Shown piece by piece: positions 7,732-14,521 of a stretch of DNA of 17,942 bases. The notes under the pieces were generated by a model. It searched no databases, was not told the origin of the DNA, and saw nothing but the letters and a program-made list of their open reading frames with translations. How positions within the stretch are numbered: the first letter of the stretch is position 1; each line of letters begins with the position of its first letter. The translations under genes were made by a program, and so were the position numbers. The stretch is from the NCBI GenBank assembly GCA_964489645.1, contig CAZAZT010000082.1:1-17942 (forward strand). The letters are read 5' to 3'. This DNA is from JBEEPE01 sp964489645 (GTDB taxonomy: Bacteria > Verrucomicrobiota > Verrucomicrobiia > Chthoniobacterales > Chthoniobacteraceae).

Positions 7732-9117
7732 TCAGTTGGATTTTGAAGGTGAGGCGTTCGATTCGGTTGGGGGGCGGGGTTGCGGATCCGGGTTTTTCAA
7801 CCATTCCTTGGAGACCCGAGCGAAAACGATCTGCCGACCTCGTTCGTAAATCATTCCGAGATGGTCCGCGTCTATCTCGACGAGGTCTGAATATGCGGAT
7901 TCCTCTTCTTCGATGGACTTTTTGATCGGCCAGGAGGAGCCGCCGTCTTGGCTGACATGCAGCGTGAGGTTTTTGCGTTCGGCGCGCGCGCCTGGAATTT
8001 CGGTTCCGGCCACGGTGGTCCTCAACCAGCGGGGGTTGGCGAAGAGGAGGGTGCCGTCGGAGAGGGCGAGAAGGCTTCCTTGGCAGATGGGCTCTGCGAG
8101 GTCGGGATCGAAACGTGCGGGACTCCAGCGAGATGCGCCGTCTTGGCTGGTGGTGACGACCCTGCGACCGACCCGAGATTCGGATCGGGCGTTCAGCATG
8201 ACGGTTCCGTCGGGCAGTTCGGTGATGGCTGCCTCGGAGGGGTTCAGGACTTTCGCTTCGTTGGTGAGCGCGACGTTGCCTGTTTTCCATGTTGCGCCCG
8301 AGTCATCGCTGTAGAGGGTGGCGACGGCGGAAGGGCGGTGCGCCCCGGTGTGCCCGTACGCGAGCCAGACAGGCAGGATCATTCTGCCATTCCGGGTGAG
8401 GATGCCATGCGCGGGTCCGGTGGCGATGACGGCCCAAGGAATTTCTGGGCGGAAGCGGTCAAAGGCGGAGGTGATCTCTTTTGGGATGGAGAAGGAAAGT
8501 CCTTCGTCTGGGCTTTGGGTGATGAAGCAGCGGGAGTAGTTGATGCAGTAGGCGAGGACGATGTTGCCTTCGGGATCGATGAGGGCGGTCGGGCTGTGGG
8601 CGGCTTGTTCGGTTTCTCCGCCCCTCCGTTTTGTGGGGTTGCCTTCGATGCGGTTGCCGTTGTGGGCGACGAGGCGCGGGGGTTCCCATGTTTTGCCTCC
8701 ATCGGTGGATCGGCGCGAGTGGATCTCGATCTCTCCCCAGTCGGAGGGGTCATTGCGGCGTGCCTCGCAGTAGGCGAAGAGAGTGCCGGACGGGGTTCTC
8801 ACGATCCCGGGAACTCGGTACGTGTTGACTCCGTTGAGACCGGCATGGAACAGGGCCGTTTGGGAAATGGTCAGTTGAGCTTTGGGGGTTTCTGGGGCAG
8901 GGCGTGGCGATTGGTCTTTCGGTGCGGGATTCTTTTTCGGTGCAGGTGCAGCGAGAGAGGTGTGGGGAAGGAGCGCTGCGAGTGCGGCGATCAACAAGGA
9001 AAGTCCGAGGGACCGAGGCTGGGTCGGGACAGGACGTGAGGGAGGAGAGAGGTGCTGATTGATGGTGGATGGATTCAAGTCACGTTTGGTCAGTGATTTG
9101 AACGGAGGTTCAGACAT
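7732..9117 (-). CDS. Exo-alpha-sialidase (GH33-like, BNR repeats)
   Basis: A 461-residue six-bladed propeller sialidase expected to release terminal sialic acids (EC 3.2.1.18). The catalytic set is recognisable: Arg101 in the YRVP motif, a likely acid/base Asp in NDPSDWG (123 or 126), Glu300 in ITELPDG, Arg311 in LNARSES, Arg381 in RKNLTL and the nucleophile Tyr424 in GMIYER. Asp-boxes are at 137-144 (STDGGKTW), 202-209, 270-277 (SDDSGATW) and 389-396 (SQDGGSSW), with a degenerate one at 324-331. A hydrophobic export signal sits unusually far in, at about 36-58, after a polar N-terminus; no other ATG or clear GTG/TTG start lies nearer, so ATG 9117 is kept. The linker (59-80) and C-terminal tail (441-461) are Pro/Lys/Ser-rich. 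No sialic-acid transport or catabolic genes are in the window, so use of the released sugar is unproven. Other BNR glycosidases are possible. Confidence 0.9.
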   Translation of the reverse strand: MSEPPFKSLTKRDLNPSTINQHLSPPSRPVPTQPRSLGLSLLIAALAALLPHTSLAAPAPKKNPAPKDQSPRPAPETPKAQLTISQTALFHAGLNGVNTYRVPGIVRTPSGTLFAYCEARRNDPSDWGEIEIHSRRSTDGGKTWEPPRLVAHNGNRIEGNPTKRRGGETEQAAHSPTALIDPEGNIVLAYCINYSRCFITQSPDEGLSFSIPKEITSAFDRFRPEIPWAVIATGPAHGILTRNGRMILPVWLAYGHTGAHRPSAVATLYSDDSGATWKTGNVALTNEAKVLNPSEAAITELPDGTVMLNARSESRVGRRVVTTSQDGASRWSPARFDPDLAEPICQGSLLALSDGTLLFANPRWLRTTVAGTEIPGARAERKNLTLHVSQDGGSSWPIKKSIEEEESAYSDLVEIDADHLGMIYERGRQIVFARVSKEWLKNPDPQPRPPTESNASPSKSN

Positions 9118-9178
9118 TTTTGGAATGGTGTTGGTCGCTTTGGGGCGGGAGGAGGGGTGGAAGCGAGCGGTTAGGCAT

Positions 9179-9871
9179 TCAGCTGCGAGTGCGGCGTCTT
9201 TTCGTGGGCATTGCGGATGGGGATTTCAGTATTTTGAGCGCGGAGTCAAGGGCTTGGGCGAGATGTTGGCGCATGGATTCTGCGGCTTTGAGCGGGTCGC
9301 GGTCGCGGCATGCGTGGAGGATGCGCAGGTGTTCTTGGATGGATTGGGCTTGGAGGTTTGTGCCGGTTGTGTTGACGGCTTCTCGGATGGTTTGGACGAG
9401 GGTGTTATAGCGGCTGATGTCGCCGGCGAGGCGTGGGTTACCAGATGCGAGGGCGAGGGTGGAGTGGAGTTCACGGTCCTTGGCCCAGCCGAGGTCGGGG
9501 CGTCGTTGGGAGGCGAGTTCGGCGAAATCCACGAGGAGTCGTTCCACGGTTTCCAATGGGATCCGTGAGGCTGCGAGGCGGGTGGCTTCGACTTCGAGGA
9601 GGGATCTCACGGCGTAGACGTCGTGCAGTTCATCGGGGCCGAAGGGTAGGAGGACTGCGCCGCAGTTCCGTTTGAGTTGGGTGATGCCCATGGCGGCAAG
9701 CTCGAGCATGGCTTCTCGGACAGGGGTACGGCTGACGCGGAACATCTCGGCTGCGGCGACCTCGGTGAGGCGTTGTCCACCTTGGAGGCGGCCTGACAGG
9801 AGGCCGTGGATGACGCCTCGGATGACGGTGGTTTTACCTGCCGGTGTTGAGTTTGGGGGGTGGACGGGCAC
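9179..9871 (-). CDS. GntR-family transcriptional regulator, FadR/FCD subfamily
   Basis: A 230-residue DNA-binding regulator. The winged helix-turn-helix spans about 12-75, with the GntR signature LTEVAAAEMFRVSRTPVREA (35-54). The FCD effector domain spans about 80-208. Asp132, His136, His181 and His203 match the metal-binding set of this domain, which usually senses a small carboxylate such as a sugar acid. The C-terminus is basic (KRRRTRS). The start taken is GTG 9871; its leader shows no Shine-Dalgarno. The sialidase follows 61 nt downstream, and a perfect palindrome lies 44 nt upstream of the start codon, so autoregulation and control of the cluster are likely. NanR, the sialic-acid regulator of enterobacteria, belongs to the same subfamily, so a sialic-acid-related effector is an attractive guess, not shown by sequence. 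Confidence 0.92.
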   Translation of the reverse strand: MPVHPPNSTPAGKTTVIRGVIHGLLSGRLQGGQRLTEVAAAEMFRVSRTPVREAMLELAAMGITQLKRNCGAVLLPFGPDELHDVYAVRSLLEVEATRLAASRIPLETVERLLVDFAELASQRRPDLGWAKDRELHSTLALASGNPRLAGDISRYNTLVQTIREAVNTTGTNLQAQSIQEHLRILHACRDRDPLKAAESMRQHLAQALDSALKILKSPSAMPTKRRRTRS

Positions 9872-9897
9872 GTGGAGAGCTTATCCGATGCGCGGCA

Positions 9898-9927
9898 TTG
9901 CCGTCATCCTGTTCGATTGTATACAAT
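9898..9927 (+). promoter_or_regulatory. Possible promoter for the plus-strand PSD1-DUF1501 pair
   Basis: TTGCCG at 9898-9903 (4 of 6 matches to TTGACA) and TACAAT at 9922-9927 (5 of 6 matches to TATAAT) are separated by 18 nt. The putative -10 is the right half of the operator-like palindrome, so a regulator bound there would block polymerase. The left half read on the minus strand also gives TACAAT, but I found no matching -35 for that direction. This is a consensus match only. Confidence 0.3.
9916..9927. promoter_or_regulatory. Perfect 12-bp palindrome ATTGTATACAAT, likely operator of the FCD regulator
   Basis: ATTGTATACAAT is perfectly self-complementary and stands out as AT-rich in a GC-rich region. 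The GT...AC arrangement is the core of known FadR/FCD operators, for example the TTGGTATACCAA type of UxuR/ExuR. It lies 44 nt from the GTG of the regulator and 136 nt from the ATG of the divergent PSD1 gene. The symmetry does not extend beyond 12 bp. A single site could repress both directions. Confidence 0.65.
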
Positions 9928-10063
9928 GATGTGAGTGACTGTTGTTGATGTCATGCGTCGTTGTGCGTTGTTGCCTCGGGGGAGTGAGGGAGCGGAGACA
10001 AAAGTGCTGGGGCGTGTGACGTGAGCGGATGTGAGCAGTTGGTGAATGAAGTAGATTTTTCGT

Positions 10064-12943
10064 ATGAACCATCGAGATGCGCAACGGACCCGTTGGGTGG
10101 CTGGCTTCGTGGGGAGCATGTTGATGTTGAGTGGCGTTTTCGGGGCGGAGGTTGTGGCTGTCGGTACTGGGGGCGTTGTGGCGACTGGGTCGGCGGGGCT
10201 TCCTGAGGCGTTTTTTGCGGAGCGCGTTGCGCCGATCTTTGAGGAGCATTGCGTGGAGTGTCATGGGGCGGATCAGCGGAAGAACGGGTTGAGGTTGGAT
10301 GGGGTGGAGGGGATTGTTCGGGGGGGTGATTCGGGAGAGCCATTGATCAAGGCGGGTGATGCGGATGGCAGTTACCTTTTGCGCAGGATCCTTTCGCATG
10401 AGTCGAAGGAGAAGATGCCTCCGAGAGGAGAGAGGGTCAGTGCGGATCAGGTGGAGGTGTTGCGTCGTTGGATTGCGGCTGGCGGGAGGATGCCGGGAGC
10501 GGAACGGATTGCGAGCGAGCAGAGGGTGCGAACGGATCACTGGTCGTTTCAGCCGTTGAAGCGGATGGATGTTGGGGTGGGTGGGTCGGCGGCGATTGAT
10601 GCGTTCATTCGGAAGAAGCTTACGAGTGTTGGGTTGGAGATGTCCCCGCGTGCGGATCGGAGGACGTTTATCCGGCGATTATCGCTGGTCCTGCATGGGT
10701 TACCTCCTGCGGTGGAGGAGGTGGAGGCCTTCGTGGCGGACGGTGTTGATGGGGCGTATGAGCGGTTGGTGGAGAGGATGTTAGCGAGTGCTCGTTTTGG
10801 GGAGCGGTGGGCGCGGCATTGGATGGATGTGGTGCGGTATGCGGACACGGATGGGTTTGAGCGGAATGTGGAGAGGAAGACGGCGTATCCGTATCGGGAC
10901 TACCTTGTTGAGGCGTTCAACAGGGACAAGCCGTACGACGTTTTTGTTCGGGAACAGATTGCGGGAGACAGTTTTGGGTGTGATGCGGCGACGGGGTTCT
11001 TGGTGGCGGGACCTTTCGACAGTGTGAAGAGTCAGGACAAGAGTTTGGTTCAGATGCAGCGGCAGGAGGAGTTGGCGGACATGGTGAACACGACGGGCAC
11101 TGCGGTGCTTGGATTGACGTTGGGGTGTGCGCGGTGTCACAACCACAAGTTCGATCCGATCCCGCAGAAGGATTACTACGCGGTGCAGGCTGTTTTTGCT
11201 GGGGTGCTGCATGGGGATCGTCCGTTGAAGGAGTTGATGACGGCGGAGCGGGAGGCGGAGGTGGCGGTGGTTCGACGCGAATCGGGGGTGAAGACGGCGC
11301 GGTTGAATGCGTTACGGGCGAAGGCTCAGGGTTTGGTGAGTGCGGTGAGCGGGAAGGAGGGGAGCGCTGGTGGGAAGGGGGGGGAACGTCCTGCGATCAC
11401 GGCGCGGTTCAACGAGGATCGGTTTGCGGCGATGGAGACAGGCGCGGTGCGGTTCAGTATTGAGCGTTCGAGTGGTGGGGCGCCGTGTTTGGATGAGTTG
11501 GAGGTTTACACGGTGGATGGGCGCAATGTGGCGTTGGCTTCGGCTGGGGGGCGTGCGAGTGCATCGGGAACGATTGCTGGCTATCCGATCCATCGGCTTG
11601 AGCACGTGAACGATGGGGCTTACGGGAACGCGCGGAGTTGGATCTCTGATGCGCCTCGAGGTTGGGTTCGTATCGATTTAGCGAAGCGGGAGATGGTGGA
11701 TCGGGTGGTGTGGAGTCGGGCTCGGGATGGGGGATTTGGGGACCGGGTTCCGTTGGAATACGCGATCGAGTTGTTGGGGTCGGATGGGCAGTGGAAGCGG
11801 GTTTCGGATGAGCGTGGCCGTGCGCCGTTCGAGGGCGAGAAAGGGGTGATTTTGGGGAGGGGAGATGCGGCGTTAGCGAGGCTTCCGCGGGAGGAGTTGG
11901 ATGAGGCGAACCGTTTGAAAAAGGAGATCGAGGGGGTTGGGGCTCGGCTTGCGGAGTTGGAGGGGAGCGCACGGGTGGGTCGGTTTGCGCCGGCGCCGGA
12001 GCGGACGCATCGTTTGTATCGCGGGGAGCCGGGTCAACCGCGTGAGGAGGTTGCGCCGGGGGGGCTTTCTGTGCTGGCGGGGCCGGTGATGGGAATGGAT
12101 GAGCCGGACGCACTGCGGCGCAAGCGGTTCGCTGAATGGATCACCTCGGCGGAGAATCCTCTGACATCGCGTGTGATGGTGAATCGCATCTGGCATTATG
12201 TGTTCGGGACGGGGATCGTGGACACTCCGAGCGATTTCGGGGCGAACGGGGGGCGTCCGTCGCACCCAGAGCTTCTGGATTGGCTTGCGGACGAGTTTGT
12301 TCGGTCGGGATGGTCGGTGAAGCAGGTGTTGCGATTGGTCTTGAACTCGGAGGCATTCCGGCAGGGTTCGGCTCCGGTGGAGTCGGCGTTGGCGAAGGAT
12401 GCGGATGGGCGGTTGTTGTGGCGTTTCACTCCGCGTCGGCTTGAGGCGGAGGCGATACGGGACAGCATTCTTGCGGCGGCGGGTTCGTTGGATCTGACGA
12501 TGGGAGGGCCGGGTTTTCCTTTGCTGGATGTGGTGATGGAGAATGTGCGTCACTACTTCCCGAAGGAGTCCTTTTCGGAGAAGGAGTTCCGAAGGATGGT
12601 TTACATGTTCCGGGTGCGTGCGGCGCAGGATGGTGTTTTTGGGGCGTTTGATTGTCCGGATGGCGGTTCGGTGATGGCGCGGCGGAGTCGTTCCAACACG
12701 CCGTTGCAGGCGTTGAACCTTTTCAACAGCGCGTTTGTGATGCAGCAAGCGGGGCTCTTGGCGGAGCGGTTGAAGGTGGCTGGTGATGTGAGGGCGCAGG
12801 TGCGGGTGGCGTTCTCGCGTTTTTATGCGCGGGAGCCTGACGATTACGAGATGGGGGCGTCTGTCTCGATGATCGAGCGTGAGGGGTTGGTGGCGTTTGC
12901 GCGGGCATTGTTCAACACGAGCGAGTTCCTTTTCATTTTCTGA
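10064..12943 (+). CDS. PSCyt1-PSCyt2 (DUF1549)-PSD1 (DUF1553) exported protein with inserted discoidin-like domain (module 2)
   Basis: A 959-residue paralogue of the protein at 3131-5716. The signal peptide is at about 1-28 (hydrophobic GFVGSMLMLSGVFGA). PSCyt1 has CVECH at 63-67 and MPPRGERVS at 118-126. PSCyt2/DUF1549 spans about 175-380 and has FGERWARHWMDVVRYAD, DKPYDVFVREQIAGD and a second CxxCH in LGCARCHNHKFDPI (Cys355, Cys358, His359). Where the other copy has a coiled coil, this one has a beta-rich insertion (about 445-585) resembling an F5/8 type C (discoidin) carbohydrate-binding domain: LDELEVYTVDGRNVALAS, HVNDGAYGNARSWIS and GWVRIDLAKREMVDRVVWSR. A short charged helix follows (605-635). 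PSD1/DUF1553 covers about 685-955 with NPLTSRVMVNRIWHYVFG. The insertion suggests binding to a glycan or surface. The DUF1501 partner starts 4 nt after the stop. The start codon is ATG; a Shine-Dalgarno is not evident. Confidence 0.94.
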   Translation: MNHRDAQRTRWVAGFVGSMLMLSGVFGAEVVAVGTGGVVATGSAGLPEAFFAERVAPIFEEHCVECHGADQRKNGLRLDGVEGIVRGGDSGEPLIKAGDADGSYLLRRILSHESKEKMPPRGERVSADQVEVLRRWIAAGGRMPGAERIASEQRVRTDHWSFQPLKRMDVGVGGSAAIDAFIRKKLTSVGLEMSPRADRRTFIRRLSLVLHGLPPAVEEVEAFVADGVDGAYERLVERMLASARFGERWARHWMDVVRYADTDGFERNVERKTAYPYRDYLVEAFNRDKPYDVFVREQIAGDSFGCDAATGFLVAGPFDSVKSQDKSLVQMQRQEELADMVNTTGTAVLGLTLGCARCHNHKFDPIPQKDYYAVQAVFAGVLHGDRPLKELMTAEREAEVAVVRRESGVKTARLNALRAKAQGLVSAVSGKEGSAGGKGGERPAITARFNEDRFAAMETGAVRFSIERSSGGAPCLDELEVYTVDGRNVALASAGGRASASGTIAGYPIHRLEHVNDGAYGNARSWISDAPRGWVRIDLAKREMVDRVVWSRARDGGFGDRVPLEYAIELLGSDGQWKRVSDERGRAPFEGEKGVILGRGDAALARLPREELDEANRLKKEIEGVGARLAELEGSARVGRFAPAPERTHRLYRGEPGQPREEVAPGGLSVLAGPVMGMDEPDALRRKRFAEWITSAENPLTSRVMVNRIWHYVFGTGIVDTPSDFGANGGRPSHPELLDWLADEFVRSGWSVKQVLRLVLNSEAFRQGSAPVESALAKDADGRLLWRFTPRRLEAEAIRDSILAAAGSLDLTMGGPGFPLLDVVMENVRHYFPKESFSEKEFRRMVYMFRVRAAQDGVFGAFDCPDGGSVMARRSRSNTPLQALNLFNSAFVMQQAGLLAERLKVAGDVRAQVRVAFSRFYAREPDDYEMGASVSMIEREGLVAFARALFNTSEFLFIF

Positions 12944-12947
12944 TTTT

Positions 12948-14423
12948 ATGCACGGACATCCGCTACTTGATCGGCGCGCGTTTTTGGCTCACACGGCAAC
13001 CGGATTGGGAGGGATTGCCTTGATGGATCTTTTGGCGAGGAGCGGGCATGCGGCTTCGGGGAAGGGGCCGATCAGGCCACGGATCTCCTCGGCGAATCCG
13101 AACGCGCCGCGGGACCCGCATTTTCCGGCGAAGGCGAAGCGCGTTTTGATGATTTTCTGTTCGGGAGCGGTGAGTCAGATCGACACGTTTGATTTCAAGC
13201 CGGAGTTGATCAAGCGGCATGGGGAGGCGATGCCGGGTGCGGAGGGGTTGATCACGTTCCAAGGGCAACAGGGGAACTTGAACCGGAGTCCGTGGGAGTT
13301 CCGGCCTTACGGGAAGAGCGGCAAGATGGTGTCGGACCTTGTGCCTCATTTGGGTGCGCTGTCGGATGAGATGTGTTTCATCCATTCTCTGACGGGGAAG
13401 ACGAACACGCATGGGCCGGGGGAGAACTTCATGGGGACGGGTTTTACGTTGGACGGTTTTCCGAGCATGGGGGCATGGGCGACGTACGCGTTGGGGAGCG
13501 ACAACGATACGTTACCGGCGTATGTGGCGATTCCGGATCCTCGCGGGGCGCCGCAATCGGCCGGGAACTTTTGGGGCCCTGGTTTTTTGCCGGCTGCGTT
13601 CCAGGGGACGGATTTCAATGCGACGAGTCCGTTGCGGAATCTTGCGAGGCCGGCAGGGGTGAGTGAGGCCTCGGATGAGGCGACGCGCTCCTTTGTGGCG
13701 GGGTTGAACCGTCACCGGTTGGAGCGGTACCCGGGGGATAGCGAGTTAGCGGCGCGGATATCGAGTTACGAGTTGGCGGCGCGGATGCAGTTGTCGGTCC
13801 CGGAGGTTGGCCGTTTGGCGGACGAGCCTGAGCATGTGTTGCGGATGTACGGCGCGGATCAGGGTGGGGATGCGGTGAAGGACCTGAAGGCGGCGTATGC
13901 GCGGAACTGCATCTTGGCGAGGCGTTTGATCGAGAAGGGGGTGCGGTTTGTGCAGTTGTTCAACGGGGCATACCAGACGGGAGGGGAGGGGGTGAGTAAC
14001 TGGGATGGGCATAAGGTGCTTGAACAGCAGTATGTTAAGCATGGTCAGGTCATGGATCAACCGACGGCGGCGTTGCTGAAAGATCTGAAGCAGAGGGGTT
14101 TGTTGGCGGACACTTTGGTGGTGTGGTGCACTGAGTTCGGGCGGATGCCGACCTTCCAGAAGGGGGCGAGCGGTCGTGACCATAATCCTGCGGGTTTCAC
14201 CGCGTGGTTAGCGGGTGCGGGGGTCAAGGCGGGCTTCAGTTATGGCGCGACGGACGAGTTCGGGTACAAGGCGGTGGAGAATGTGGCGTCGGTGCATGAT
14301 TTCCACGCCACCATCCTGCACCTGTTGGGCTTGAACCACGAGCAGTTGTCGTTTTACCACAATGGGATCGAGCGGCGGTTGACTGATGTTCACGGGAAGG
14401 TGATCCGAGACGTGCTTGCGTGA
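12948..14423 (+). CDS. DUF1501 protein, twin-arginine exported (module 2)
   Basis: A 491-residue DUF1501 protein, partner of the preceding PSCyt/PSD1 gene. I use ATG 12948, 4 nt past that gene's stop; the longer frame would overlap it and bury the leader. A Tat motif, DRRAFL (8-13), is followed by a hydrophobic stretch to about 30. The conserved blocks are CSGAVSQIDTFDFKPEL (71-87), SNWDGHK (350-356), CTEFGRMP (394-401), GRDHNPAGFTAWLAG (409-423) and HDFHATILHLLG (450-461). Unlike module 1, it keeps the usual GRDH. The fold is alkaline-phosphatase-like by family, but the activity is unknown. The tight spacing implies translational coupling with the PSD1 gene. Translation would have to begin without a Shine-Dalgarno (upstream sequence is TTTCTGATTTT). 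Confidence 0.94.
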   Translation: MHGHPLLDRRAFLAHTATGLGGIALMDLLARSGHAASGKGPIRPRISSANPNAPRDPHFPAKAKRVLMIFCSGAVSQIDTFDFKPELIKRHGEAMPGAEGLITFQGQQGNLNRSPWEFRPYGKSGKMVSDLVPHLGALSDEMCFIHSLTGKTNTHGPGENFMGTGFTLDGFPSMGAWATYALGSDNDTLPAYVAIPDPRGAPQSAGNFWGPGFLPAAFQGTDFNATSPLRNLARPAGVSEASDEATRSFVAGLNRHRLERYPGDSELAARISSYELAARMQLSVPEVGRLADEPEHVLRMYGADQGGDAVKDLKAAYARNCILARRLIEKGVRFVQLFNGAYQTGGEGVSNWDGHKVLEQQYVKHGQVMDQPTAALLKDLKQRGLLADTLVVWCTEFGRMPTFQKGASGRDHNPAGFTAWLAGAGVKAGFSYGATDEFGYKAVENVASVHDFHATILHLLGLNHEQLSFYHNGIERRLTDVHGKVIRDVLA

Positions 14424-14521
14424 GGTTTTGCTGCTGGGGTCAGGCTGCGAGTGTTCGGGGCTGGGCGTGCTTGTTCGGTGCGTCTGGCGGGGTTAGGCTC
14501 GTCGTTTTTAGCTGAACTGCC

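Larger units (their letters stand above)
9872..10063. promoter_or_regulatory. Divergent intergenic region between the GntR regulator and the plus-strand PSD1 gene
   Basis: The 192 nt between the two divergent starts have no credible ORF. They must carry the promoters for both directions. The only strong element is the palindrome at 9916-9927. The stretch from about 9930 to 9980 is rich in GTTG and GTTGT copies on the plus strand, with no clear secondary structure. The leader of the plus-strand gene would be long, about 130 nt if transcription starts near the palindrome, and I see no riboswitch in it. Confidence 0.7.

Noticed and set aside
6983..8290. Long open frame of 435 codons on the minus strand across the NlpC/P60 gene and half the sialidase
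   Set aside because: It is very rich in Arg/Pro/Ser with no domain, and covers genes with intact catalytic motifs in another frame; it is a shadow ORF caused by high GC.
7948..9039. Open frame of 363 codons on the plus strand opposite the sialidase
   Set aside because: It is Gly/Val-rich with no recognisable motifs and exactly antisense to a well-supported gene.
9928..9960. A minus-strand -35 box pairing with the left half of the palindrome
   Set aside because: The best match, ATGACA at 9949-9954, is 27 nt from the -10-like hexamer, too far for a sigma-70 promoter.
14424..14521. Promoter, T-box or terminator in the gap between the DUF1501 gene and ileS
   Set aside because: The gap is under 100 nt, with no T-box elements, no stable hairpin plus T-run, and only a 3-of-6 match for each promoter hexamer.
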